Assembly: GCF_918797505.1 (NCBI RefSeq)
Contig: NC_092793.1
Coordinates: 84,007,912-84,071,911, forward strand
From: Bemisia tabaci
Taxonomy: Eukaryota; Arthropoda; Insecta; Hemiptera; Aleyrodidae
Reading direction: 5' to 3'
Length of the DNA stretch: 64,000 bases
Shown: in pieces, positions 22,036 to 33,716 of the stretch
How the letters are laid out: every line of letters begins with the position of its first letter
Position numbering within the stretch: position 1 is the first letter of the stretch
Notes under the pieces: model-generated
Told to the model about the DNA's origin: nothing
Database searches by the model: none
What the model saw: only the letters and a program-made list of their open reading frames with translations
Position numbers and translations under genes: made by a program

Positions 22036-22079
22036 TACAGGGTGTTAATGAAGCCTCATTTCCTATATAGCTTTTTACC

Positions 22080-22759
22080 CAATGGGCCTGATGTAAACTT
22101 TTGCTAGAGCAAAAATAAGAGTTGTTCCTTACAGATAATGTCTCAAAAATCATGATGAGCGCATAGGCAAAGTCTGAAGTGCACTCACTTCACTATCTGC
22201 GTAAGAAAGCGTTTTTTTTAAGATTCCCACTTCAAAAAGGATACTACAGCACAGGTGAACATTTCGTTAAAGGAGTCGTTCCATTGAATCCCTGCTCAAC
22301 ATGGCCGACGCTTCCGCGCACAAGTTGAGGAGAGCACGAGGTCAATCACGGCGGATATCTTAACAACGCGAGAGAAATGTGAATGTAAACACGCTGATTG
22401 TTATCAGGAGGTTAGAATGATGGTCCCGTCACATGTCTTTTGACAGATTGGCATCGGCTTTGTTGAGTATTGCATACTTTCCTTGTGAGCAGGGGTTGGA
22501 TGGAATAACTCCTCTAACGAAATGTTCACCTGTGCTGTGGTATCGTTTTTGAAGCGGGAAGCTCGAAAAATCGCAAATTTCTTACGCAAATTGTGAAGTA
22601 AGGACTTTGCCGATGCGCTCATCGTGGTTTTTGAGACGTAACAACTCTTATTTTTGCTACTCCTTTGTTTTCTTTACCGGAGACTAAGGTCATTTACTTT
22701 TCTTCCTTTTTCGCCCGATCTTATTTTTGCTCTGGCAAAAGTTTGCAACAGGCCCATTG
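22080..22759. mobile_element. Inverted-repeat element, AATGGGCCTG ends
   Basis: Left arm CAATGGGCCTGATGTAAACT, TTTGCTAGAGCAAAAATAAG mirrors right-arm TTATTTTTGCTCTGGCAAAA, TTTGCAACAGGCCCATTG. Inner arms pair again (ACAGGTGAACATTTCGTTA with TAACGAAATGTTCACCTGT). About 680 bp; an ACAGGGTGTT end-like word lies at 22037. Confidence 0.65.
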
Positions 22760-23350
22760 TAGTAAGGATTTGAAACTTGGGAGACATGCCTCCTTTGGCC
22801 CTCTAAAATTTTAAGGGCGGGCTCCCTTGGGGGGGACCAATGTCTCCCCAAATTTTTCCTTAAATGAAAAAACCATCCCTCCCCGTATTTCGTTAAAAAG
22901 AACATGAGCAAAGAAAGATTTTTCTTGGAAACTGAAGTCAGTATTTCAACCTGTTTCAAAATGGCGGCCAGTTAAAGTTCAAAACGTTGTTTTCCTGTGT
23001 AAAAATATTACGTCAAATTTTTTTTGTTCGTGCCGAAAGGACCTCACAAACTGAGTTACACGGAAATCAATGGACAAAAGACCGGTGTCAATTTTTGGCC
23101 AGTTGACCTTTAACCGGCCGTCATTTGGAAACGATTGGATATAATAACTTTGGTTTTGCACAAAACTATACTTTTTATATATTTTTTCGAATGAAAATCA
23201 CAAGGAGGATTTTTCCATTTGAAAAAATGAGTTGGGATCCGTTGCTCGCCCTAATTCCGAATTTACCCGGATATGGACCACACATAGACTGCCAGAAAAA
23301 GATGGGATTTGAAATCATGTAAAAGAAACATAGAAAACTGCTTGTTTTAC
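22760..23350. other. No gene seen; ATGGCGGCCA-type repeat word
   Basis: Contains AAAATGGCGGCCAGTTAAAG and, inverted, TTAACCGGCCGTCATTT, so part of it may be another fold-back repeat. No coding sequence supported. Confidence 0.4.
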
Positions 23351-23460
23351 CAAATTTTATGCTGATGCTTACATCTAAAGCATCGTTTACGTAATCAGGA
23401 TTGAACTTCAACCATGGTACCTAGTTCATATGTTTCTGGTGTGAAGCGTTGCATAGGTAC
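23351..23460 (-). pseudogene. Decayed duplicate of CS-domain exon 6
   Basis: The 110-nt minus-strand segment aligns along its length with exon 6 (36712-36816) and keeps both splice borders (GCAG acceptor, TTTG|GTAAAA donor). It still encodes WLKFNPDYVNDALDVSISIK, close to WLKFNPNYMEDTSDEDINLK. A 1-base gain near the start and a 4-base gain (GGTA) before CCATGG break the frame and introduce a TAG. It lies about 340 bp past the stop of the gene. It looks like the remnant of a partial duplication of the gene's 3' end. Confidence 0.7.
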
Positions 23461-23800
23461 CTGCTTAAACCTTTTAGTTTTGAACTAGGTCTGAAACTGG
23501 TGGTGAAGACATTTTGAATATTTTTTATACAGGCTTTAACAAATCTTGTTTACACACAAAGTCATAAATTTAGCTGTGGAACAGGTACAAAATTAAGGGC
23601 CCGCCGGGTTCTGAGATAGCACTGAGACTTGTGGCAGGTAAAGTTTTTTGGACAAGTTTGGATATTTCTTATGTCACATGAGGTCACAAATTTAATGAAA
23701 GAAAAGTTGCAAAATTTAGGAACAGGACCATGAGAGAGGAAACTATAATATAGTAAAAACTTGGAATGCTCACTTTTACAATTTAAGGAATGAGTGAATC

Positions 23801-23961
23801 TCAAGATGTTGGATCATGAGGGTCTTCTGGCATATCGTAGCGTGCCTCAGCTTCTTGTAAAGTAGACTGCCCTGACTTCTTAGACCAATCTTCATCTTCT
23901 TCCATTTCATCGTGATCTCCATAAAACCCATCTACAGATTTGATGATACGGCTGTGCTTGC
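23801..23961 (-). CDS. Exon 7: acidic C-terminal tail with stop
   Basis: 161 nt after TTCTTCTGCAG. The G of the previous exon plus GC gives Gly, then KHSRIIKSVDGFYGDHDEME and on to DEDWSKKSGQ, ending EDPHDPTS and TGA at 23803-23801. The tail is acidic with conserved-looking aromatic residues (GFYGD, DEDW). The intron before it is about 12.75 kb. An ATTAAA on the minus strand at 23696-23691, about 105 nt after the stop, could serve as poly(A) signal. Confidence 0.65.
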
Positions 23962-24779
23962 CTGCAGAAGAATTCATTTGAAATTAAGATAAAATTCAAC
24001 TATGCATCATTAACATAAACTTCGAAGGATTCGAACTTTCAGCGATTCCCCCTTTCTTATTTCACTCGAGAGGTTCCCAGATTGTGTGATAAATATGAAT
24101 GTGTTACAAGGATTTGAATTGGGGAAAGTGCTAAAAAAGCAACTTATCAGGCAACAATAGAGTCCGGGAGGGACGAAAGGCTGCCTTCCTGGGAAAACCC
24201 ATGATTTAGCCGGAAATGTCATTAAAACAATTGATTCCGTTTGAAGCATCAATTTTATACTAGGGGGAAGCTATTTTAAAATAATAAATGTAAATGGACA
24301 CAGATGCTACAGAGAGGGAAAAAGGAAAGGGAAAGGAAATGAAATGAGGATATGATTACTAATATGCAATCAGAGAGAATAAAACAAAAACATCAGAGAA
24401 ATTTATATGCGATGAAAGTATAAGAAAAAAACATGAGTGGGCTAATTGCAATTTGGAACTCGAACTATACAATCGTTGAGCAGTTTTTAGACCCCTACGC
24501 CACCGATCATCCTCTTAAGAGGTAAAGTTGAACTTTTGCTACTTCAGCAAGTCAAATCGCGGAAGGAGATCCATGGATCGTCTTTTTCCGCCAGACGATG
24601 GGATGACGTTCCTGTCAAATGCGTTTTTGAAAGAAATGATCGATCCCCATCATCGCTTCATCTCCACACATCTATTCATGTGCAAATGATGGCACGCTCC
24701 GGCAACAAGGTTCTGTGACAAAATTATGTTTTCCTCCAGAGTCTCCAAAATGTATACAGCTTGGTGATCAAATGTCCAA

Positions 24780-24904
24780 TCACTGAAAAAAATGGCTCGC
24801 GGAGCGAGCCGAATGTCACTCGCGTAACGAGTGATCGGGGGTCCAGGGGGCACAGCCCCTTGGCTGGCCGTTCTGGACGCGCAAAGCGCGTCCAGAACGG
24901 CTAG
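24780..24904 (+). mobile_element. 125-bp Helitron-like mini-element made of hairpins
   Basis: Begins TC after a host A (24779) and ends CTAG before a host T (24905), the canonical Helitron borders. The interior is a series of GC-rich hairpins: GGCTCGCGGAGCGAGCC, TCACTCGCGTAACGAGTGA, a GGGG/CCCC stem, and CGTTCTGGACGCGC mirrored around AAA right before CTAG. A hairpin just before CTAG is the Helitron 3' terminator. A relative is at 39504-39608. Too small for Rep/helicase, so non-autonomous. Confidence 0.6.
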
Positions 24905-25494
24905 TAGATATTTAACCATTATATACAGGTAACATGGTAACAATTTAATCAGCCCAAAATATGTAAATGAAATTAGAAGAACACGGAGTACAGGCTGTAG
25001 ATAAAAGTAATTTGGACGGGACGTTTCGGGGTTCACATTCCATTTTCCAACCGCCGAAAAGAACAAAAAACAAAAGTTAAAATTTGCACATAAATGAGCC
25101 GCCGCTTTAGATTAGTGGCAAAAACATATACGTGAAACAAAGAGGAAGCACTCAACCCAGCTATATGTATAATACAGGTAACAATTTAATCAGCCCAATA
25201 TATGTAAATGAAATGAGAAGAACACGGGGTACAGGCTGTAAATAAGAGTAATTTGGACGGGAAGTTTCGGGGTTACCTGTATTACATAGCTGGGTTGAGT
25301 GCTTCCTCTTTGTTTCACATATATGTTTTCGCCACTAATCTAAAACGGCGGCTCATTTATGTGTAAATTTTAACTTTTGTTTTTTGTTTTTTCGGCGGTT
25401 GAAAAAGGGAATGTGAACCCCGAAACGTCCCGTCCAAATTACTTTAATTTACAGCCTGTACCCCTTGTTCTTCTCATTTCATTTAACCATTATA
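24905..25494. repeat. Complex inverted/direct repeat
   Basis: 24908-25165 is mirrored by 25276-25494 (AATTTGGACGGGACGTTTCG, ACAGGCTGTA, GAAGCACTCAACCCAGCTAT words), and 25172-25275 is a direct partial copy. ATTTAACCATTATA occurs at both outer edges. Probably a rearranged TIR element; no protein. Confidence 0.6.
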
Positions 25495-28039
25495 AGTGTC
25501 ACCTACAAAGCAAGTTGAATGATTTGATACTGCAAAATTCAAACGTCTGTTATATCCCCTCATTTCCGCCCATTTGTCAATCTCATTTCCGCCAACTTGG
25601 CAACGTGGCCTGCTGAGCAGCCAGGGAACAAAGATGTCGTTTGTCCGGTTAGAATGTTGCGGTTCAATTCATGTCTTGTCAGAACTCTTTCAACGATAAA
25701 TTAAATGTCTCTCCAGTCCGTCTTCGTTTGTTTGTGAAACAGCCCAAATTCTTGATACAACTAAGTCCTGTAACACCCATTTGCTGGCTGAGCTATCAAA
25801 ATGAAACTTAGGGGGTGTTCCTGGGTCAAAAAGAGCTACTCTTTAACCCCTTTAAAATTTCAAAGAGGCTCCTGTGGTGGAGGGGAGCATGAAATCATGT
25901 TTCAGTTTTAAAATTACGACCCCTATTTTCTGATACATCATTGAGAAGGGGATAAGAATGGCATTTTTGGGGCAAAACTCAAGTTCCTGCCTATGACCAT
26001 TTCAAAATAGCGGTTTTTCACGGTTCAAGATAGCCGAAACATACTTGTTCACGATACCCCTCTACAACCAATGAGCGGATATACTCCAAGCTTGATATCC
26101 AAGGGTTATTAGGGATACTGAACTCACCATGCTACGGTGCCACACACGGGAGCTTTAATCTTGGTTTATGAGGCACTGACGGTCGGTGGCGAGGCGCGGA
26201 ATTCTGTGGCATCATCACGAACCTCTCATCAGAGACGAATTTTCGCGTGGTTGAAGTTTTTAACTTACTGTCAACCTCCTTTATAACAAAACGAAATTCC
26301 CCCGGGCGGCGGTGCGCCTACGACATTTGGTTTTTCTGCTGGCAGCAATGACCACCACATGGTCGTCACCTACCCCAGGTGGGTTGAAAAATGGATGAAT
26401 GCAAACGTTGGCCAAAATAATCAAGCAACTGAGTTTAGTTCTTGACTTCAGCAAAACGTTTTCTCTTTTGGTTTGCAACCCTGCCAATCCAGTCAAAAAC
26501 TCCACCAAACCCACTCACCAAAATTTGCCTTAAAAGCCAGGAAAATACAACTTAAAAAAAGAAATGAAGTGTTCTGTGAATGCGTTCGTTAGTCTATATG
26601 TTTAGTGCGAAAAGGAAATCATCTCTTTTTTTGAGATGCACCATAGTTCAATTTCGGTGGTACCCTGTTGTTCTGATTTTGTAATTAATTCTTTCGTTAA
26701 ATCTTATAGATATCATTTCAAGCATTTGTGATAAATCGTTCACACTTGATTACCACCTATTTACTACAGTTTTTTCTTAGGATTAAGTAGCTCATTTTCT
26801 TCTGCTACTTACATTTTATAGCTATCGTTCAAGTTCCTTGACACCAAGTATCTACAAATTTATATGTTATTATTTTCAATCTACTCCCTCTCTTTCCAAT
26901 TCCCCCACTTCTACAAAGTATAATTTTACTGCGTAGTGGAGTCATGTAATTTTGTTAGAAGTTAATAATACTAACAAAATAATAAATAAATTACAAGATT
27001 TTCGGAATATTTGCTTTAATTAACTTTGTTTTTAAGTGCTATACTGCACTGTGTTTGTAAAGCTTTACTGTAATTTGTTCTTAACCCTATACTGCAGAAT
27101 GTTTAATGACTATAGTCATTTCTTTCCTGTAGTAATGCTGCTCATTCAATGAATATAATGTGTAAGTATACCTCAGAAAAAAGGAAAAGATTATTCTATG
27201 TTCTTTTTGGAAAGATCCCGTAAATGAAAAGTAAAGGTACTGTCAAAGCACAGGAGGGTGATTTTACAATGAAAAGAATAGTCTTGTCATCATAGATTAT
27301 AAACGACTTAGGCCAAATCGATTGAAAACAAAGTTGATAAATCAATAGGAATACTGTCCCTGAACTTATCCATGCTAAAAATTATGATAAGTTATGATTA
27401 TATTTTATAATATGAGACTTTAAAGGCCGAAAATGTCAAGTCGGTTACGCGTCGCCAACCCCGATTTTGAAGTAAAAGGGCAATTAGCGGTAATATATCC
27501 GTATTGATCATGGATTCTAGGAAATATTGCCTGAGAGGAGACTCTAATGTTCGAGAAAATTGCCATTTGAAACTGAAATGTTTACTTTTAAGCGAGAAAA
27601 GTCATTCGAAAGAAGTGTCACCACATTTAGCAACATATTTTGGCAGTCATATTAAGTGTAGTGTTTATCTCGCCGGATGAAGCTTGTGAAAACGTATGAC
27701 AATGCATAAAGTTTTATAGTGCTGTTACGCTAACGTCCATTGTTCCATTCCAATTTTTTTGTGATTCAATTATATCATTAATATATTGGGAAGCAACAAA
27801 CAAATTCTTCAGACACGACGCGACAGGTGTGACAGAAAAGCTGTTGTCTTCCAATTAGTTCTGAACTTTCTTAAATCTTCGTCTGAAAAATTCGTCGTTT
27901 TCCTTTGCGCTTTTCTCACCTTTTGCTTTAAACCTTCTCTTCACGCAAAAATTTTTCCTTCATTTGAAATTACATTCGTATGCCGGTAGAACTACGGGGC
28001 TTAACGTACTGAAACTGAGGAGAATGTTATTCTTTCTAG
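25495..28039. other. Intron DNA, no gene seen
   Basis: Lies in the last intron of the TDRD12/Yb-like gene. AT-rich; 26650-27420 is especially so. No exon-like open frame with splice sites was recognised on either strand. Confidence 0.4.
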
Positions 28040-29790
28040 GCACGAAAATCGGAGGAACCGCAAAGAGACGGGACAGAGCCGCGAATTTCTAAAATGGCGG
28101 CCATTAGCCGGGAAAAAATGGCTGATTAAACTTGTGCCTCCATGTTTTTCCATTCTTAACCAAAGTACCTTTATATCTAGGGAAAGTACAGATATGTCGA
28201 AAAATGGAGCTCTCAGGGTCCAAAAGGGCAGCCAACCCTCTAACACAACAAATGTCACTGCTTATCTCCATTTCAATATCAAACCAAGCTGGCCAAGAAC
28301 GTTCATAAATGAGCTATCTCCTGCAAAAATGAGTAAAATGCAAAATTTGAGGCAAGTACATGCTTTCCGAAGGACGGATCAAAACAATTGTAATAATAGA
28401 TAACTCTGGATGATTTGAATCCATAGGTTGGCTGCCTCTTTGAGCCCTAAAAGCTTCATGACGTAACCTCTAAATTACCAACATGTTTTGTTTGACAGTT
28501 ACCGACAACTGCCAATGTCGCAACACCGCGACCATTTTCGGATTTCCCGCTCGGAGGGAGGGGTGATAGAAGCAAGAGGGGATCGAGTGCTCGAGTGCGG
28601 CCATGTTGGGCCAAGCTAGTCAGTGGGGTCAGAGCAGCGGCATAGACCCGTGCTCACCACCTTTTTTTTCTTTTTTCGTTTTCGTTCCCTTTTGAGTTCA
28701 CTTTTGTTCAGTTGTTGAACTTCATGTTCTGTTTTTCGTGAATACACGATCTTGTTCGTATTCCGTTCGTCTTCTTTTATTCTTCGCTCTCTCGTTGCCG
28801 CACTTGCGGCAGAGCTCCCACGACAGCCAACATGGGTACTCTATTCTTATAAGGTGATTCGATTGACGCTATATTTTGTGTCAGAACGACATGCGATATA
28901 TTACATCGATTAGTTCCATTTTCTCAGCTACTTGTCATTTTTTTCGAATTTTGAGATGGCAATTCTGTTGTCAGGAGACTAGAAAATTCACTTACCGATT
29001 TTGACAAACAAATTCAACTTAAAAGGCCTCGTTTTTTTAGAGGAAAAATATCACATTCGATACTGATATCGAAACTGCACTCGAATGCCATATTTTCCCT
29101 CTAAAAAAGCCACGCCTACATTACGTTGAATTTGTTTGTCAAAGTTGGTAAGTGAATTCCCTAGTCTCCTGACAACAGAATTGCGATCTCAAAATTCGAG
29201 AAAAATTATGCGTAGCTGAAAAAAGTGGAACCAATCGATGCAATATATCGCATGTCGTTTTGACACAAAATAGCGCGTCTATCAAATCACTTTGATACAA
29301 TTATGCATGTTTATGCAGCGTCTACCTGTAAAATACCCACGAATATCAGAGGAACCGCGGGGAAACGGTACGGCTGGTAATTTCCAAAATGGTGGCTAAT
29401 ACCTAGCCGGGAATAAATGGCTAAATGAACTTCTGTCTCGATAATTTCCTGTTTTTAACACAATTATGAATATTCCTGCAAAATTCCAGCGTCTAGCCGT
29501 AAAAAAGCCAGGAAAATCAAAGAGACCTAAGAAAAACGGGATTGAGGCGCTGATTTCCAAATGACGGCCAACCGCTAGGACAAAAAGGCCGACTGGACTT
29601 AGGTCTCGACTTTTCCTCGTTTTAGACACGTCCATAAATAATTCTGCTAAAAATAATGCAAACAGGTAAATAAGAGCCGCCAAAAAATGAGAAAGTAACG
29701 TAAATCAACTTTCGGCGGTCATCTTGAAAAATGGCGGCCAAATTACAGGGACACACGGCTTGTGTCTCAATTGATTTTCGTTATCGATAC
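28040..29790. repeat. Degenerate tandem repeat, about 185 bp, four units
   Basis: Units near 28040-28160, 29340-29480, 29520-29640 and 29700-29790 share an order of words: AAATGGCGGCCA, CCGGGA, AATGGCT, a CTC word, TTTTCC, AGAGAC. The block is interrupted by the palindromic element at 28851-29293 and by unrelated DNA. A GC-richer tract at 28500-28650 is unexplained. Confidence 0.45.
28851..29293. mobile_element. 443-bp palindromic element
   Basis: Ends AAGGTGATTCGATTGACGC and, reversed, AAAGTGATTTGATAGACGC. Arms pair almost throughout (CGACATGCGATATATT, TCTCCTGACAACAGAATTGC, AATTTGTTTGTCAAA) to a centre near 29070. Non-coding. Confidence 0.75.
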
Positions 29791-30309
29791 CTTAAGTGAC
29801 ATTTTCACCAAGTTTCATACTGGTAGCCTAAAATTAAAAATCACAGTGATCTTTGACCTGAGCAACCCCATTGATCCAGTCTTATTTTCTCAATATGCGG
29901 CAATGGAGCTCTTAAGTGCTTCTGGGAATTGCAATCCATGTATAGTTTACTACTATAAAATTTTGCAAGAAACACGATGATGGTGCCACTGGTTTTCTCT
30001 AAAAAAACTCCCAAAACCTCTCGTAGCTGGTGTTTCTCTCTATTTCAGGACAGGCAAAATCGGTGACTGCAGGAATGGAGAGGGAATCAACCCTAAGATA
30101 TCCGAATTTCATAATTTTGAAGCCTCTTTGCCGCCCTTTGAGAGGGTTGCTCTGATTTTAAGAGTATAGTTTCCTGGCAAAATATTGAAATCCATCACAA
30201 TCATAATTCTCCTAATCCATTCTGAAGGGAACAGGGAGAAAGGAGCCTTTAGGTAAATGAAATTTGGCTTCGCTACGATTTCGTGGAGACTGTCATTCAG
30301 TAGCTATGT

Positions 30310-30472
30310 TTATGCGAGGCTCTAAACCTAACTTTAATCGAAATCTGAGTTTGAAACCTAAGTTCAAATTACGGCATGAGCAATGCGAAACTAACGAAAT
30401 GTAGGTTTCCGAAATTTGTGTTTGAAACCTTATTTTACACTAAAGACTAGGTTTTTGCATTCGCATAAAGGA
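30310..30472. mobile_element. Small MITE with AAACCTAA words
   Basis: GTTTATGCGAGGCTCTAAAC at the left mirrors TTTTTGCATTCGCATAAAGG at the right. Inside, AAACCTAA / GAAACCTAAG / TAGGTTTCCG words recur in both orientations. Confidence 0.45.
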
Positions 30473-31753
30473 ACTGGAGGTTGAAATTCAACTTGAAATG
30501 CTATTTTAAGGTGGGGGATCGGCAACATGGCGGATTTGTTATCACGACGTTCGTAAACAACTGGTGCTTTTCTCATGATTTTTTTGTAATTTTGCCATTA
30601 ATCAACATTTTATAAGGTCATAATTTTAGTAATTATTTTTAAAGCACTGTTATGTAATTCCGTAAGTCGTGTGTGGCTTATTTATCCTGATATAGTAAAT
30701 TTTTAAAAATTAACATAAAATTATTAAACATCCACTGTCAATTTTTCGACTATTCCTCGAAGAGTCAGAAAAGACTTTTCTAGTGAGGATGAAGCCTCGC
30801 ATGTACTGTGGAATATACACGGGATAAAATAGTAATGATATATTATTAAATGATTTCATAGCCGATAAATTTATTATAGCTTGTGAAAAAGGGATAAACA
30901 ATGGCGGATTTGTGTCACCACGTTTCTGCACAGGTAGTGTTTTTCCCTCGATTTTTCTGTAATTTTGCCCTAAATCAACATTTTCTTATGGTCTTAATTT
31001 CGGTAATTGTTCTTTAAGCACTTTTACGTAATTCCTTAAGTCGTTGTGGCTTATCCATCCGGAATTAGCACTAAGTAAGACGTTGTTTTCCAGTGAAGGT
31101 GTTTGGTGTCAAATCAAAGGTGGCTTATCACTGTTTTTTCAAACTATTCTTGCTGCAGTTAAGATATAATTAAACCAAAATTTGGTCACTTTAATCCAAG
31201 TTTAATGACTAAAAACACAGAACAAATGGCCGTGGTTTTAATCAACTCCAATTTTAGTCACCACAACTCCAAATGTTTGTGTGAAAGTGTGTTAAAATAT
31301 GAAACGGACAAAATTTACTCAAATTATTCATTTTCTCCCATTACTTCTTTCCTTTACCTATTTTATTAGTTGATGACACGCATTTCTGCATATTGTGTTG
31401 TCTTACCTAAAGCTCATGCTACTTTCCATCCATCCAATTTTACAGGCTACATCTACAATTGAAAAATAGTCTTACTAATTTATCATCTGCGGAAAATTAT
31501 TTTAACTACATCTGCACAATTCACTCAGGATTATCAGATAAGGTACCCTGCTTCCTTTAAGTGCATCAAAGTTTTTTCACTTGTATCTACCGATCAAATA
31601 AAAAAGCTGATTGAATCAGAGCTGTAGCTCTTGAATGTGTGTGTTAGCAGTGCATCTATTTCCTAATTAATTATCTAATTGAAAGTGAACAGACCAGCCA
31701 CTAGCATGACCTGCTGACTTATTTCTTTGATCTAATCTCTTGTAAATGATGAC

Positions 31754-31932
31754 TCAAATTCCGAGACCATCATTTATTGCAACTGGCTCAAAGTTATTGC
31801 TCCAAAGAATGGTCATCTTCCTTATATCGAAACAGCAGAAAGGGGACTTTGTGGTAATTGCAATGGAGATTCTGTTCTCAGGGCTGCTGGTGGATTCTTC
31901 ACTTTCGATGTCGTCTTCCATATCACTCTCAT
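31754..31932 (-). CDS. Possible alternative last exon of the TDRD12/Yb-like gene
   Basis: In the final intron, the minus strand shows a branch-site-like TTCTAAAC, a pyrimidine-rich run and a TTTGAG acceptor. An open stretch of 58 codons then runs to a TGA. If joined to exon 6 (phase 1) the frame fits: ESDMEDDIESEEST, then ENRISIAITTKSPFCCFD, then ILWSNNFEPVAINDGLGI. Like the tail in exon 7 it begins acidic. The phase match has a one-in-three chance of being accidental and the acceptor is not ideal, so this is a candidate only. Confidence 0.25.
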
Positions 31933-32099
31933 CTCAAACATACGACAATCGGTTTAGAAAAGGAATAAAACATTGGGGTGTTCAGATTGATGGTGAGGCC
32001 GATTAAGAAACGTACCTCTAGAATGACAACTTGTGTTCGAATAAATTTAATTCTTGCACAAGCCAATGATGATGTTTGGACCAGTTAAAGAAGGAAGGA

Positions 32100-32235
32100 A
32101 ATGTTTTCCTCTCCGACTCGAAAGACGAAAGTTTCCTCTCCGAAGACAAAAGTTTCCTCTCCGAAGACGAATGTTCCCTCTGTGGAGACAACTTTCCTCT
32201 GTGGAGAGAAAACTTTCTTCTGCAGAGAAGAAACC
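32100..32235. repeat. Minisatellite, about 22-bp unit
   Basis: Five to six units of the type AAGTTTCCTCTCCGAAGACG, drifting to CTTTCCTCTGTGGAGAGAAA. Open frames on both strands with SSERKL/ FPLRRQK repeats follow from the tandem structure. Confidence 0.75.
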
Positions 32236-33716
32236 CTACTCTCACAGAAAGTTAAGAGTGACATGAAGCAGCGTTTGCCGTTGAACAGCCGCGAGCGAAC
32301 TTTTCCTGCAAAATAATCGTCAAAAATATGCCTTGAAATGACGTTTTAGCAATTTTGGAGGGCACCGGGGAGCTATGAAAAATTGGTAATGTGTCGTTTC
32401 GCTCCAAAACACGAGGATTCAGACAATGGTGCTGTGCGTAGTGATACAAGCAACCGTTCTCATGTTATGACCGTAAACCGATTTTGGGGCACTTACCCCC
32501 CTCCAAACAACCCAAAGCCGTCACGCTATCGATGAGGACTTTTTTGGGGGGACTCAGGGGGTCAAAAGAATTCACCATGTCAAAAATCAGCCTGTTATTA
32601 AATTTTTCCTGTAACTGGCCGAATTTGTCGTATAATTCCTGGACTAACTACTGTTTGCCTGCTTTCTTTCTGTCTTGCTCATGAACTCAGAGATCAGTTG
32701 GAGAGAGGGGTTGAGAAACAAGATTTCAGCTCATGCCACTCGGAATATGGAAATTAAAAATCTGTGAAACGTCATCAATTTCTTAAGATTGGTCCTTGCC
32801 TCAATGATAGGGTTTACATGATTCCACTCCAATAATGTATTGTTCATTTATAAGGTTTGATCATAACATTTTTCCCTTTTTTCATACGCTTCACTGCAGT
32901 AATGATAGAGGCACAATCTTTAAAGCACCGGATGGAAAGTTAAAGAGATACAGTGCCTCACAAGTTTAGCACGCCTACACTTTCAACATAGTGTGATCGT
33001 TTAGAAGCTTACTCAACAATAGTGAATTGCAACGCTTGCCATAATTATTTTTTACATTATCTCACTAATATTAAGAAGTAACTTTTCTGAGCTCAGAATA
33101 TGCTTATGCATGATTTTGAGAGTTGTTTATTTAATTTTTAAAAATGAACATAATGATTAAACCTCCACTGCCAATATGTTCCTCAGGAAGTCAGCATAGG
33201 CTTTTTTAGTGAAGATGAAGCCTCCGAATGTAGTGTGCAACGTACAAGAGATAAAAGAATTATGCGAGTTTTCCATTTTACCAGGTTTGATAAAGGTTAT
33301 TACCTGATTTATTTTTTCGTCCTGGTTATATTAATTGATTCTTCTATTCAAGTTGCAATATACATTTCGGAACACCGAAGGATCGCTAATTGTTTATAAA
33401 ATGTTTAAGTGATTATTTAAAATGTTGAAAAATCGTTTATTGTTGTTAGTAAGGGTTTCTTGTTTTTCTTGATTAGGCAGAGCTCAGATTCAATACTTTA
33501 GTGAAATGGCATAACTTTAATATAGTTAGAAGCTGTATTTTATAAAGTTTATACCTAACAATTATAGTATTTCTATATTGAAAATATTTTTTCTAGATTA
33601 AACTAAATAATTTTGAAAGCTAAGAGATCAAAAAAACTGTAGAACCAAGTCTTCATACCAAGTCTTTCAATATCTAACAAATAAACGGTAGCAATCTAAG
33701 AATGTTTGGTCTACAA

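Larger units (their letters stand above)
30530..33260. repeat. Intron block with duplicated segments
   Basis: 30530-30700 and 30900-31070 are diverged direct copies (ATGGCGGATTTGT, ATCAACATTTT, ACGTAATTCC, GTGGCTTAT). 30690-30830 recurs at 33105-33255 (AATTTTTAAAAAT, AGTGAAGATGAAGCCTC, AGAGATAAAA). No coding sequence in these copies. Confidence 0.5.
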
